Of a DNA stretch of 64,000 nt, positions 18,965-28,503 are shown in pieces. Within the stretch, counting starts at the first letter, position 1. Each line of letters opens with the position of its first letter. A program made the position numbers and the translations under genes. Where the stretch lies: positions 17,142,082 through 17,206,081 of the forward strand of contig NC_067207.1 of NCBI RefSeq assembly GCF_026262505.1, in the 5' to 3' direction. The notes below the pieces were generated by a model. The model made no database searches. It was given only the letters and a program-made list of their open reading frames with translations, and was not told the DNA's origin. This DNA is from Trichomonas vaginalis G3. Lineage: Eukaryota; Parabasalia; Trichomonadida; Trichomonadidae.

Positions 18965-19207
18965 ATGGGTTTCTTCAGTAGTATTGGAAACTTCTTCAGA
19001 AGAGTTGGAAGAGGTATATGGAATGGCGTCAAAACCGTAGGAAAAGGAATTTGGAACGGAGTCAAAAATATTGGTAAAAGAGTAGGTCAGTTTGTTGGTA
19101 TTATACCTAAAGACCCTGAACCAGAAGAACAAGCTCCTGTTATACAACAGCCTGAACCTGCACCACAGTCAAGTTGGCAACCAAATCCAACACCTCAACC
19201 GTATTAA
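18965..19207 (+). CDS. Small basic amphipathic Maverick protein with proline-rich tail, 80 aa
   Basis: 80 codons. The N-terminal half repeats a basic amphipathic motif (VGRGIWNGVKTVGKGIWNGV, then KNIGKRVGQFVG) with glycine and tryptophan. The C-terminal half is P/Q-rich (PEPEEQAPVIQQPEPAPQ). The layout resembles the 133-codon protein at 24912. By analogy with adenovirus pVI-type membrane-lytic or internal capsid proteins this may be a minor virion component, but that is inference. The leader TTTTTACTACTAGTAAA before ATG matches the element's start signature. Confidence 0.65.
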   Translation: MGFFSSIGNFFRRVGRGIWNGVKTVGKGIWNGVKNIGKRVGQFVGIIPKDPEPEEQAPVIQQPEPAPQSSWQPNPTPQPY

Positions 19208-19211
19208 AAAA

Positions 19212-20060
19212 TTATATTTTTACCGTTCGATAGTAGTTGTATATGAAACTAAGTTCTAAGTAAAACGCATGGTATAATGGAATTATTCTTTTTCTTCCAT
19301 CTGTAGTAAACCATACTTGAAAGTCTGAAATACTTCCACTCGGCGGTTCATATAACTTTGTAGGTTTTTCGTAAAAGTCATTCATCAGACATAAGAAAGA
19401 GTTTTGCGCACCAGAAAATGAAGCATGAGCAATAATAGCATCTGGGTCGAAAATATTTTCATATGTTCCATTAGGGTTTTCGACTTCATAATAGTCCGGG
19501 TGTACTGGATATTCTGCAGGCTGATTTAACATCCTCATAAATCTATACCATGCCAAGTTGTTATATTTTGTAGAAATATAAACGTTTTCTCCAAGGTCTT
19601 CTATTTTATTGATTTTAACAGTTGCATTTTTCCTGTCATAAATAATATCGAGATGGTATTCTCCTTCGTCAATGTTAAACTGGTTTGCATATTCAATATA
19701 GATATCGTTTATTTTTTCTTGAAAAGCTTGAAGAGTTGTTTCTAAGTTTATAAGCAAACTAACTTGTAAAAGTTTTCCCTGTTCAAATTTCTCATACATA
19801 CGTTTTTCTTTGTTATAGTATCGAACTTCAAAACCGACCGTAAATGGGAAACCATGTATGGCTTCTGAAATGAACTTCATTCTATGAAAGCCAATAGCTT
19901 TTGTGACGGATGGGTCTCTTAACCATCTTAATGGGTAGTCAAAACGATAGCCTTCATGCTTTACGGTCTCTGTCTCAAACTTTTGACCTACATTAGTAAA
20001 AAGTTCATCTAATGGTTTAGTTGTAGCAACTCTAGAATTTTCTTTTTCTATTGGAAGCAT
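19212..20060 (-). CDS. Maverick protein of unknown function, 282 aa
   Basis: 282 codons of mixed alpha/beta, soluble sequence with many aromatic residues (FDYPLRWLRDPSVTKAIGFH, VGFEVRYYNKEKRMYEKFE, AWYRFMRMLNQPAEYPVHPDYY). It has no catalytic motif, signal peptide or membrane helix. The strand-rich, aromatic character would suit a virion protein. It is divergent from the tail-fibre-like gene, and the two share the 18-base palindromic leader at 20061-20078. It converges with the 80-codon gene, with only an A/T-rich 4-base gap between the stops. The function is unknown. Confidence 0.65.
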   Translation of the reverse strand: MLPIEKENSRVATTKPLDELFTNVGQKFETETVKHEGYRFDYPLRWLRDPSVTKAIGFHRMKFISEAIHGFPFTVGFEVRYYNKEKRMYEKFEQGKLLQVSLLINLETTLQAFQEKINDIYIEYANQFNIDEGEYHLDIIYDRKNATVKINKIEDLGENVYISTKYNNLAWYRFMRMLNQPAEYPVHPDYYEVENPNGTYENIFDPDAIIAHASFSGAQNSFLCLMNDFYEKPTKLYEPPSGSISDFQVWFTTDGRKRIIPLYHAFYLELSFIYNYYRTVKI

Positions 20061-20078
20061 ATTTTATCTAGAATAAAA
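20061..20078. promoter_or_regulatory. Palindromic divergent promoter
   Basis: Between the two start codons lies TTTTATCTAGAATAAAA, which is nearly its own reverse complement. Each gene thus gets a T4-5-A-T-C/T leader. The same arrangement recurs at 38108-38125. Confidence 0.55.
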
Positions 20079-21105
20079 ATGTCGAAAGATATTGCTTCCA
20101 TAAGAGAAATACAACACAACCGACAACTCATTATGCAAGCTCTAAATAAGAACACAACAAACTTTTCAAACTATTCTAAGATATCTGAGTCATTGAAAGA
20201 AGGAAACTTAAAACTGACATTAAACCCTTTAACAGATGAGTTTCTATTTCAAGACAAGAAGAACAATACTGTCTGTATAAATCCAACAAAAGGAACTTTA
20301 AACGAGAAACCTATAAATGAACTTCTTTTGAAAGCAGATGTTGACAACAAAGCTGACAAAGAATATGTAGACGATGCAATAGCAAAAGAAGAAGAAAGAG
20401 CTAACAATGCTTATGCAACAAAAGAACATACTCATCCTGAACTAGCAGACAAAACATATGTTGACAATAAAATGTCAAGTGAAGTGACAAGAGCTGAAAA
20501 CGAATATTCTAAAAAGACTCATACACATTCTATATCTGATATTACAAACTTACAAGAAACATTAGAGACAAAAGCAAATAAGACTCATACACATACCATT
20601 GCAAATATTACAAACTTACAAGAAACCTTAAACAGGAAAAGTGACGTTGGACATACACATACCATTGCAAATATTACAAACTTACAAGAAACCTTAAACA
20701 CTAAAGCAAATAAGACTCATACACATTCTATATCTGATATTACAAACTTACAAGAAACCTTAAACACTAAAGCAAATAAGACTCATACACATACAAGTTT
20801 TACAACTTTTACAGCAGATGATATTACACTAAACACAACCTTGCCAAGTAAAGGTCCAACAATACCACCGGCAACAAGTCTTGTAGATACTTTGATATCT
20901 AATGACAATAGTATTATGCATCTAAGACAGGAACTCAATGTGCTTAAACAAATTTTGCCGAAACTTATTTACCCGGTTGGCTCATTATATGTTTCAATGA
21001 ACTCTACCAGACCAGAAGTAGTACTTGGTTTTGGAACTTGGACTCAAATAGTCGACAGGTTTTTGTATTGTGCAAACTCTTCAAAGGAAACAGGTGGAAG
21101 TAAAA
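20079..21105 (+). pseudogene. Phage tail-fibre/collar-like protein, left part (split by a transposon)
   Basis: The N-terminal 110 residues are of unknown type. Then comes a run of repeats of about 22-26 residues reading HTHSISDITNLQETLNTKAN with small variation (about five units). These are the histidine-rich collagen-less repeats of caudovirus tail fibres. Next is a coiled segment and then YPVGSLYVSMNSTRPEVVLG with a following GTWTQIVDRFLY, which is the tail-collar/receptor-binding motif (PVGSIYxSxxxxNP...GGTWxxI). A Mutator-like element lies between this part and the remainder at 23645-23938. A trimeric, zinc- or metal-binding fibre for cell attachment is the natural reading. Such a protein is not part of the standard Maverick set. 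Confidence 0.75.
21096..21105. repeat. Target duplication GGAAGTAAAA (left copy)
   Basis: GGAAGTAAAA at 21096-21105 recurs at 23645-23654 and flanks the Mutator-like element. The usual length is 9 bp, and 9-10 bp is tolerated in the superfamily. Confidence 0.6.
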
Positions 21106-21167
21106 GAGATTGGGACAAAGTTGCAATTCGGCACTTTTTGTAAAAAAAATGGGGTCATACTCATAAT

Positions 21168-21690
21168 GAATAGAGACTTATAGCCAAGTCTTGATATCAT
21201 GCAGGGAGAATATACATAGATAAGCAATTATATTTTATAGTAGTAGTATTCAGAAATTCTTACAATTTACAATACAATTTTCAAAAATGGATAAAGACTA
21301 ATAGCCAAGTCTTGATATCATGCAGGGAGAATATACATAGATAAGCAATTATATTTTATAGTAGTAGTATTCAGAAATTCTTACAATTTACAATACAATT
21401 TTCAAAAATGGATAAAGACTAATAGCCAAGTCTTGATATCATGCAGGGAGAATATACATAGATAAGCAATTATATTTTATAGTAGTAGTATTCAGAAATT
21501 CTTACAATTTACAATACAATTTTCAAAAATGGATAAAGACTTATAGCCAAGTCTTGATATCATGCAGGGAGAATATACATAGATAAGCAATTATATTTTA
21601 TAGTAGTAGTATTCAGAAATTCTTACAATTTACAATACAATTTTCAAAAATGGATAAAGACTTATAGCCAAGTCTTGATATCATGCAGGG
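21168..21690. repeat. Tandem repeat, 121-bp unit, about 4.3 copies
   Basis: Units starting with GGATAAAGAC (first one GAATAGAGAC) begin at 21168, 21289, 21410, 21531 and 21652, exactly 121 bases apart and almost identical. The array lies inside the Mutator-like element, near its left end and downstream of the transposase. Confidence 0.85.
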
Positions 21691-21902
21691 AGACTCTCTA
21701 CAAATACAAAAATTGATTATCATAAGGAAATACAAATTTATCAATTTTCATGTGAAAATTACATAAATTTGTTCTCCAATAAATAGCAATAATACTTTGA
21801 ATGTTATATTAAGTAATATAGCTTCAGGTAAATAAGCTTACACTTCAAAAATATACTGTTTATTCATTAATTTTAAAAAAAGTCCAAATTATCTAATCTT
21901 GC

Positions 21903-23410
21903 TTACTCTTCCTTTAAACTTCTTTGTGCCAAATTTAATATTGCCTTCAAAGATGGAATAAGGACATTAGGTTCAATCCTTCGGCTTTCGACAATTTCCA
22001 AAATGTGTTGAATTAATTTCAAACATTCATCGTGTTTTGAAGCTCTTTGCTCAACAATCTGATTACCTGCCCTTGTAAGAATTCTTACTGCTCTTTCTTC
22101 ATTCAAAACATTAGCGACTTGAACCTTAATAATCGCATTTGGAATCACAACAGTGATGAGAGTTATGACGATGTCATCAATGCGCTCATTTTTCTTACCC
22201 AAGAAAAATGTTTGCTTTAATTGATGAAAGTGTGATTCCGCAATGTTATTCGTGGAATCACCTTCTCCACGATATAACATCATCCAATGTTCTTTGGTTC
22301 TTCTCCATTGTTTATCGAAATACTTCAAAGCGCGCGGTTCTTCTTCTTCTAACATTGTTGTCAAGAACTCATATGTTTCATCAGACTCTTCAGCCAGCTT
22401 TTCTGCATTCGTTGCATCTGCACGTAATGTCAAAAAGTCCATTGCTAAATAGAAGTTCTCAAAATTCTGTGGATTGTCAAAATAGCTTCCAACTTTTGCA
22501 CATGCGCGTAAAACATGCACAGCGCACCAACTGAGCTGCGCAAGAGGAAATCCGTCCTCAATTGCGCGAGCAATGTTTAGCGCACAGTCAGCGCTCCAAT
22601 GCTGTGGATCCAGGTGCGCAAACTCACAGAATTTCACCAAACATTCTTGAATTTTTTCAGATGTCTGAGGGTTCACTAAAAATAGCAAAAGGGGAAAATT
22701 GTGTTTTGACTTGTTTTCATTGTTACTGCAAACAATTGGATCTTTCCTTTAATTAAAGAATGAGTGGAATCGACGTGGAGAGGGTTATCAATGCTATGCA
22801 CCAATTCTTTTGCAGCAAAAGGTGCATATATGATTGTAAACTCGGAAAAATCTCCATTGTAATCAAATTGAACGAGATCATCTGGGCACTCTTCCTGTAA
22901 ATTATTCAAAAATGCTTCCAAAGAAGTGTAAGGATCGTTTGATAATCTTTGTGCAATAATCTCATCAAGGCGATAAAATTTGTGCTTTAAAGCATCAGTA
23001 GACTGCGCGAAAAGTTTCATCGTTTCTTTGTTATTCGTATCAATTCCGAACTTATCAAAAAATGCTTTTTGAGCAAGAAATTGCTTTCCACCGTTTTTAA
23101 TATAAAGTTCGATCCATTTTTGATAAAATTTACTCGCGTAATGTGAACCCATTTCAACTCCTATATGATGGCAATGTTCTTCATTAACTTTGCTTATAGT
23201 AAACACTCCATTTTGTTCTTCCACCCTAAATTTTGCCTTGCATAGGGGATACGAACATGAATAAGTGACATATTGCTTTGGAGATCCCGTTCTTCTTCTG
23301 TATGGGACACCGCCCTTGACTTCCTGTTTAATACCAAAAGCAATAAGCTCCTCTAAGTCCACCGAAATCATAAAAATGAAGTGATTTTGAAAAGAGTTAA
23401 CAAAATTCAA
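21903..23410 (-). pseudogene. MULE transposase, frame broken once
   Basis: Two minus-strand frames, 23410-22676 (244 codons) and 22688-21903 (261 codons), overlap by 13 bases. The first begins with a FLYWCH/WRKY-GCM1-like zinc finger (CSYPLC...HCHH) and ends in the first catalytic region (LHVDSTHSLIKGK, aspartate in VDSTH). The second holds the second catalytic region (SADCALNIARAIEDGFP) followed by LSWCAVHVLRAC, and then the third (GDSTNNIAESHFHQLK, glutamate). The MULE DDE order is thus kept, but a single frame change near 22680 separates the first catalytic residue from the rest. Without a programmed shift the element is inactive. The start could be the ATG at 23410 or an internal one at 23368. 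Confidence 0.8.
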
Positions 23411-23644
23411 ATCACATCAAAAACAAAAACACATAAAAAATATTTTATTATACTCATCGAAATTAAAAATAATAAAATTTATATATATTAATTTCATTAA
23501 ATCAAGGTTAAAAATCTCACCGGAAAAATAACCTCAGTGTGATAAATTTATCACCGGAAAAATTTACAATAAGGTTAATACCGAAAATATCGAAAAATCA
23601 ACATTTAAGGTTAATTTAAGAGTATGCACTTTTGTCACCTACTC

Positions 23645-23938
23645 GGAAGTAAAACGATTTCAGGTGCAAATTTACCTGCACACAGTCATTACATAGATTT
23701 AAGTACAACTAATGCAGGTTGGCATAGTCATAGATATGTAGGTTGGTCAGGAATGACAAAAGGTAAAGGATATGATGTTAAAGACGACGTTAAGTTTGCT
23801 ATAAATAGTTACTGGAGTGACACTCAGGGAGATGGAAACCATATACATTTCGTTTCAGGATATACACAAACAACGGGACAAAGTAAAGACTACATGCCAC
23901 CTTACATGACAGTTTACGCATGGTATAGAAATGCTTAG
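23645..23938 (+). pseudogene. Phage tail-collar-like protein, right part
   Basis: This segment reads ISGANLPAHSHYIDL, later HSHRYVGW and GDGNHIHFVSG, and ends MPPYMTVYAWYRNA. Histidine pairs of HxH type and a PPYxTVYxWxR ending are the hallmark of phage tail-collar and short tail-fibre tips. It lies to the right of the Mutator-like element and converges with the integrase gene, with which it overlaps by four bases. Confidence 0.75.
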
Positions 23939-24894
23939 TCGTCATTTTCAACTTCTTTAGCATATTCGTCAGGAGTTGTCTTATATTTGTTAGGAACTGT
24001 CTTTGAAAGTATACCACCTTGAACTTTGACAAGTTTGAAACGAGGTCTGACAATAGTAGTTTTATCTTCTGCTTGCAGTGTGTACATTTTGCCATGTTTG
24101 CCTAAAACTTCATAATATTCTCTTGTATACTTTCTTCTATTTTTACGAACACGAATGTGAGTACCTGTCGGGTTCCCATTGTTGTCATAGTCAATAGTAT
24201 TTTCATATGGGTCGCGTTTAGGTATTTCTATTTTTACTTTGTCACCTTTCTGAAGTTTGAAGCCCGGCATTCTTTCTTGTTTGTCTCTTTTGACTAAATT
24301 ATTAAATATATAGTCTTTCTCTAAGTCAGGGTTGTTTTTCATTTCTTCGGGGGAGTGGTTTCCCAAACCTTTTTGTTTACGGTTATTGTAAATATTTAAA
24401 ACTTGTCTCATCTTTGCCTGGGAGAAGTGTCTATACTTGTCGTCATATGACATTTCATTTGCTTCACCACCTTGTGGTTGGTTTAAGTCTCTTAACATTT
24501 TTATACATCCGTCAATGACACCAAGAGCAGAATGGTTTTGGTCGACAATGAAATATTGGTTTACATTTTTTGAACGCAGATAGTTTTTTACATCATCTGA
24601 TTTGAAAGAACTTTCACAGTCAGATGTCAGTTTTGTTGGATGGTATTTGTCAACGAATATTGTCAAAGCAGTTTTCACATCTAAAATATTTTTGGACCAT
24701 AATGGTATGGCTTCACAGTATCTTGTGTTTTGACCAACAAATATTAACCAGTATGGTGGTCCATCTTCTCTATACCTCGGAATGTTTTCCAAGATATCCA
24801 CAAACCAAGCATTTGGTGTTGAACTAAAGATTTTTATCATGAGTGCTTTCTTTGTTGCCTTAGAAACATACGGGTCCTTGTTTGGATTCGTCAT
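23935..24894 (-). CDS. Maverick integrase (retroviral-type, rve)
   Basis: 319 codons. The catalytic core contains WFVDILENIP, YWLIFVGQNTRYCEAIPL, HPTKLTSDCESSFKS and NHSALGVIDGCIKMLRD, which is the order of the rve core in Maverick c-integrases. The C-terminal part (about residues 205-300: KLQKGDKVKIEIPK, YEVLGKHGKMYTL, RPRFKLVKV) resembles the small SH3-like beta domain of integrases. I see no clear chromodomain. The protein would cut and join element ends during insertion. It diverges from the 133-codon gene with a 17-base shared leader. The gene is open from end to end. Confidence 0.85.
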   Translation of the reverse strand: MTNPNKDPYVSKATKKALMIKIFSSTPNAWFVDILENIPRYREDGPPYWLIFVGQNTRYCEAIPLWSKNILDVKTALTIFVDKYHPTKLTSDCESSFKSDDVKNYLRSKNVNQYFIVDQNHSALGVIDGCIKMLRDLNQPQGGEANEMSYDDKYRHFSQAKMRQVLNIYNNRKQKGLGNHSPEEMKNNPDLEKDYIFNNLVKRDKQERMPGFKLQKGDKVKIEIPKRDPYENTIDYDNNGNPTGTHIRVRKNRRKYTREYYEVLGKHGKMYTLQAEDKTTIVRPRFKLVKVQGGILSKTVPNKYKTTPDEYAKEVENDD

Positions 24895-24911
24895 TTTTTA
24901 ACCCATAAGAA
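24895..24911. promoter_or_regulatory. Divergent leader between integrase and pVI-like gene
   Basis: TTTTTTAACCCATAAGAA precedes the ATG at 24912, and the reverse strand gives TTCTTATGGGTTAAAAA before the integrase ATG. It fits the element's start signature on the plus side. Confidence 0.45.
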
Positions 24912-25313
24912 ATGGGTTTATTTGGCGCATTAGCAGGAGTTGCATCCAGATTTTTACCCGCAGTGGGAACAATAGCTAGAGGTGCATTTGGAATTGGAAG
25001 GAAGATTTTGAGTACATTAGGTATACTTAAAGAGAAAGCACAACCTATTATACAAACTGTACAGAAAGGTTGGGATGTAGCACGAGATGCAACAAATCTT
25101 ATTCCAAATCCTGAAACAAGAGGAAAAGTTCAAGGATGGATGGACAATGTAGGAAGACAAGCAGGAAACTATTATAACAAAGCAAATGACTACTATAACC
25201 AAGCAGGACACTATATGGACCAAGGTGAAAGATTCTTTAACAGAGGATATAACCATGCACAACAATGGGTAAGCAATAACCAACCGCAACCACCTCAAAC
25301 TTGGGGAATGTAA
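24912..25313 (+). CDS. Putative minor virion protein with amphipathic N-terminus, 133 aa
   Basis: 133 codons. The N-terminus MGLFGALAGVASRFLPAVGT is amphipathic and glycine-rich, followed by a basic helix (GIGRKILSTLGILKEKAQP). The second half is rich in Y, N and Q (NYYNKANDYYNQAGHYMDQG) and ends P/Q-rich. The composition is like adenoviral pVI-type or virophage minor capsid proteins that disrupt membranes. This is a resemblance in style, not a demonstrated homology. It is the first of a plus-strand run leading to the DNA polymerase. Confidence 0.55.
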   Translation: MGLFGALAGVASRFLPAVGTIARGAFGIGRKILSTLGILKEKAQPIIQTVQKGWDVARDATNLIPNPETRGKVQGWMDNVGRQAGNYYNKANDYYNQAGHYMDQGERFFNRGYNHAQQWVSNNQPQPPQTWGM

Positions 25314-25332
25314 AGTTTTTTATTGAGATGAA

Positions 25333-25497
25333 ATGAACAATGCAGCATTGAGACAAATGAGTTCAAGATGGATTTGTCGGCTTCCAGCATTTAAACCGAT
25401 ACCATATAGTCAGGCTCAGCATGTGAAACTGAATGATATTATTAAAGGAACCATCCCACCTCCACAACAACAACCAGTTGAAAACAAACCAAACTAA
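25333..25497 (+). CDS. Small Maverick protein, 54 aa
   Basis: A 54-codon frame (MNNAALRQMSSRWICRLPAF at the start; P/Q-rich end PPPQQQPVENKPN). It is too short for most searches but has the same leader, TTTTTTATTGAGATGAA before ATG, as the next gene (TTTTTTACTGAGATGAA). It sits snugly between two genes, 19 bases from each. These two facts make it likely to be real. The function is unknown. Confidence 0.55.
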   Translation: MNNAALRQMSSRWICRLPAFKPIPYSQAQHVKLNDIIKGTIPPPQQQPVENKPN

Positions 25498-25516
25498 AAT
25501 TTTTTACTGAGATGAA

Positions 25517-26101
25517 ATGACTGAAGAAGTTGAAACCGTAGATTTGACACCACAAACAAAAAGTTCAGAACCATTGTCAAAACCTGTCAAAGAACTTACA
25601 GATGAAGAGAAAAATTCAATAATAGAAAGTGCCAGGTCTGGAAATACAAACCCTAACTATAAAGTCACTTTTCATAGAAATGGAACGGCTAGTATCTCAA
25701 AAAAGAAACAGACTCTCACAAATAAAATATTGAAGTCTGAAGGAGCTTTCGAGACAACAGATGGAAAAGTTTACTTCACTGACCAACAGTTCATTATAGA
25801 ACATCTCATTGACTTAGAGTCGAAATATTCTAAACTTTACAACAAACACAAAAAGTTGAAAGGAAAACAAAAACAAATGGCATATGATATTTATGAAGAT
25901 GTTGACGACACAACTGTTCCTGCAAGTGAAGTAAAGTCAGAGGAACCGAAAAGTGACGAAAAACCGATAGAAGAAGAAAAACCAAAAACTGAAGATAAAC
26001 CAAAACCAAAGTTTAGTTTGGAAACTAAACCAAGTCAACCTTCATTAGCTGGTATGGGTTGGCGTCAAAGACTTATGGCAGCAGGCGGTTATGTAAAGTA
26101 A
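25517..26101 (+). CDS. Charged Maverick protein of unknown function, 194 aa
   Basis: 194 codons. The middle has a helical region (FIIEHLIDLESKYSKLYNKH, about residues 95-115). A K/E/P-rich low-complexity linker follows (about 135-175), and the end is conspicuous: GMGWRQRLMAAGGYVK. It is preceded by the element's leader. It lies just before the DNA polymerase, 35 bases away. It could be a terminal-protein or scaffold candidate because of its position, but nothing in the sequence proves it. Confidence 0.55.
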   Translation: MTEEVETVDLTPQTKSSEPLSKPVKELTDEEKNSIIESARSGNTNPNYKVTFHRNGTASISKKKQTLTNKILKSEGAFETTDGKVYFTDQQFIIEHLIDLESKYSKLYNKHKKLKGKQKQMAYDIYEDVDDTTVPASEVKSEEPKSDEKPIEEEKPKTEDKPKPKFSLETKPSQPSLAGMGWRQRLMAAGGYVK

Positions 26102-26136
26102 AGAAAAAAAAACATATTTTTTTTATTTTTATAAAA

Positions 26137-28211
26137 ATGCCCCCATATAGAATGGATAGAAAATCTGCTAGAATAAAAGCAGAGTTACAAAGATATGGTT
26201 GGAGAGTTTCGAAGAATTTTAAATATAGGAAGGGAAGACCCATAAAAGTCTATGACAAATTGTCTGGTCTTCGCTACGAAATGGATTTGGAAACAGCACG
26301 TGCAAATTATCCAAACAGACTAGAGAGGTTAGAAGAAGAACGTCTTATGGACATGCCTTTCGATGTTAGTGAACCTCAAGTTGAAGGACACGACGGCTTT
26401 GCCAGATTCTACTGGAAACATGACGAACAATTGCATCCTTTGAGAAGGAAAAAAGGAAAAGGTGAAGACGCACATGCTCCCATGGAAAGAACAAGATATG
26501 CATATGAAAAGTATCGTGAAGTTAGAAGTCAAATTACATCTGGTCGAACCTTTACAGTAAACTTTGACGAAGGAAAGAACAAAGAAGGCTTCATGGGTGT
26601 ACTTGCTGTAATTCAAGACGGAAATAAGAAAGGACACAATCTCAGATTGACCATAACAGATTTGGATGGTCACATTTACTATGCACATGGCAATGAACAA
26701 ACAGCCGCAAAACCTTGACGCTTTCAAGACTACAAAGAGAGAACAAATGGTTGACTCCGACTCAGACATTTTGAATGCAATTGAAGGAATTGCAAGTGTC
26801 AAGTTCGAATGGTACCAACCTAACCCTCAAGCAGTCAGACAACATGCTGGATACTTCCCGTTCATAAATAAGTCTGACATTGACTTGACAAGGTATGGAA
26901 TTTACAATTCAATTGAAACAATTGTCAACGAACCTTGCATTCTTACATGTCTCAGGAACTCTGGTCTTGTTACAGATGAGAAGATGAAGTATTTTGAGTC
27001 ATGTGTGAAGACAAGGTACATTCTCAGAGGTCAATTGGCAAAAATTGCACCGTTGGCAAATGTCAATATCCGAGTCAACATACCTACAGCTAAAGGTTCT
27101 TCACATGACGACTATGTTGTTGACAAAGACTTACCATGGTTGAAGATTGTAATTGTCCACAACCACTTCATGTTGAACGAAAGTCTTACAAACCCATTGT
27201 TCGGAAAAGACAAGTGCAACATTGTCAGAGCTGTAAACAAACTTTTCATTGTTAGCAAGACCAAAAGTTGTTCCAGACAAAGTTCTAGTACAAAAGAAGT
27301 ACACAGTTCCACAAGGGGTTGGTATGTTCGGATACCAACCTGAACCAGAAGAACTTCCAATGAGGTTGCAAGAACTTCAAGATGCTATAAACAAACTTCC
27401 ATTGAGACATCCAATTGACGTCAAATTGTATTGGAGAGCATCTGAGTTAGGTCAGAAGGTTTTATATGAAACAGGTTGCTTCGACGATGTTTATGAGATA
27501 ACAGGAGAAGTTTCTCAGAAGATAAGAGACTCACTTGAATTTCCACAAACTGGACCAGTTGGTTGCGACAAGTTCGACTCAAACGAAAAGATATACTATG
27601 TCGACCTTAACGCTGCGTACATGAGGTTTGTCCAATATATTCCGACTGGAATTCCAAACGAAGATGGTGAATTCCCGGGAAGGAACTATACAGTTGGAAA
27701 AGTCATACAACAACTGTATGATATTAGGAAAGCTTCAAACCCCAAACTTGCAATGACACTCAAATTGCTTATGAATTCGACATGGGGATATTCCATTAAG
27801 AAACCTCAAGAGATGAAGAGTAAACATTATGAGAAGGTCGACAACTTTGTTGAAAGGTTTTCTCCTTTTGTTTTGAAGTACGAATTCACTCAAGGTCAAA
27901 GTGGCTTAGTAACCACATTAAAACCTATTGTCGAACATTGGTCTTACCCTCAGTTCGCAAAAGCAGTCCTTGACGAGTACAACAAATTCTTCTCCGAAGT
28001 CAAATCGAAAGTCAAGGTTTACTATGAGAACATTGACGCACTCATGACGAACGAAGAAGGATACAACAAACTCATTGAAATGGGTATGGTCGGTGAAAAG
28101 ATGGGTCGATTCAAATTGGACAAAATTTTCACCGAAGTTCATGTCCTCTCCAAGCGTAAGTACTGGGGTATACTTGAAGACGGCACAGAAATAAAACATT
28201 GCATGAAATAA
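26137..28211 (+). pseudogene. Protein-primed type B DNA polymerase (pPolB), broken
   Basis: This interval holds the element's DNA polymerase. A basic N-terminal region (KNFKYRKGRPIKVYDKLSG) is followed by an exonuclease-like part. The polymerase part has a motif A region (YYVDLNAAYMRFVQ), a motif B region (KLAMTLKLLMNSTWGYSIKK, compare KxxxNSxYG) and a motif C region (YYENIDALMTNE), in the expected order. Family members copy linear genomes from a protein primer. The frame is broken about twice in this copy. The leader is an A/T palindrome (TTTTTTTTATTTTTATAAAA). Confidence 0.75.
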
Positions 28212-28218
28212 AAAAATT

Positions 28219-28473
28219 TTATTCGAATTTGAATTTAAATGTGGGAATTCTTGGGAACGGGAAAGGCTTATTTACTTGAGGAACAGGTAAAGGTGGTGGA
28301 GGTGGTGGCAACCAGTCCATTTTATATTCCTTCCTAGCTAATTTCCGTTTAATTTCATGGTCGCCCTCGGAGTCTTTGAATCGGACAGGTCGAGTTACAC
28401 CATTCTTGGTCTCAAACTCATATATAACCTGTTTGTCTGTATTTTCGTCGACTATGGCACGAGACACGAACAT
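28219..28473 (-). CDS. Small proline-rich Maverick protein, 84 aa
   Basis: I choose the ATG at 28471-28473 (MFVSRAIVDENTDKQVIYEF), which is preceded on the coding strand by TTTTTGTCCGTTTGGTCA, a run of T's at the usual distance. The middle is charged and the end carries a polyproline stretch (DWLPPPPPPLPVPQVNKPF), a possible docking site. It converges with the polymerase gene across an A/T palindrome at about 28209-28225. The function is unknown. Confidence 0.5.
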   Translation of the reverse strand: MFVSRAIVDENTDKQVIYEFETKNGVTRPVRFKDSEGDHEIKRKLARKEYKMDWLPPPPPPLPVPQVNKPFPFPRIPTFKFKFE

Positions 28474-28503
28474 TGACCAAACGGACAAAAAGTGTCATTT
28501 CGG

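Larger units (their letters stand above)
21106..23644 (-). mobile_element. Mutator-like element (MULE) inserted in Mav1
   Basis: 2,539 bp. The left end starts GAGATTGGGACAAAGTTGCA and the right end (reverse strand) starts GAGTAGGTGACAAAAGTGCA, so the inverted ends are imperfect. A 10-bp direct repeat flanks them. The element encodes a MULE transposase on the minus strand and has a tandem array of 121-bp units behind the transposase. It inserted after the Maverick, so it dates later. Confidence 0.7.

Noticed and set aside
21132-21141. GCACTTTTTG/GCACTTTTG as the target duplication of the MULE
   Set aside because: This pair lies inside the element's two ends and is part of the imperfect inverted or subterminal sequence. 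The exact 10-bp GGAAGTAAAA pair outside GAG-type ends fits better.
21168-21690. Satellite or centromere-type repeat
   Set aside because: Only about four copies of the 121-bp unit, enclosed within a Mutator-like element.
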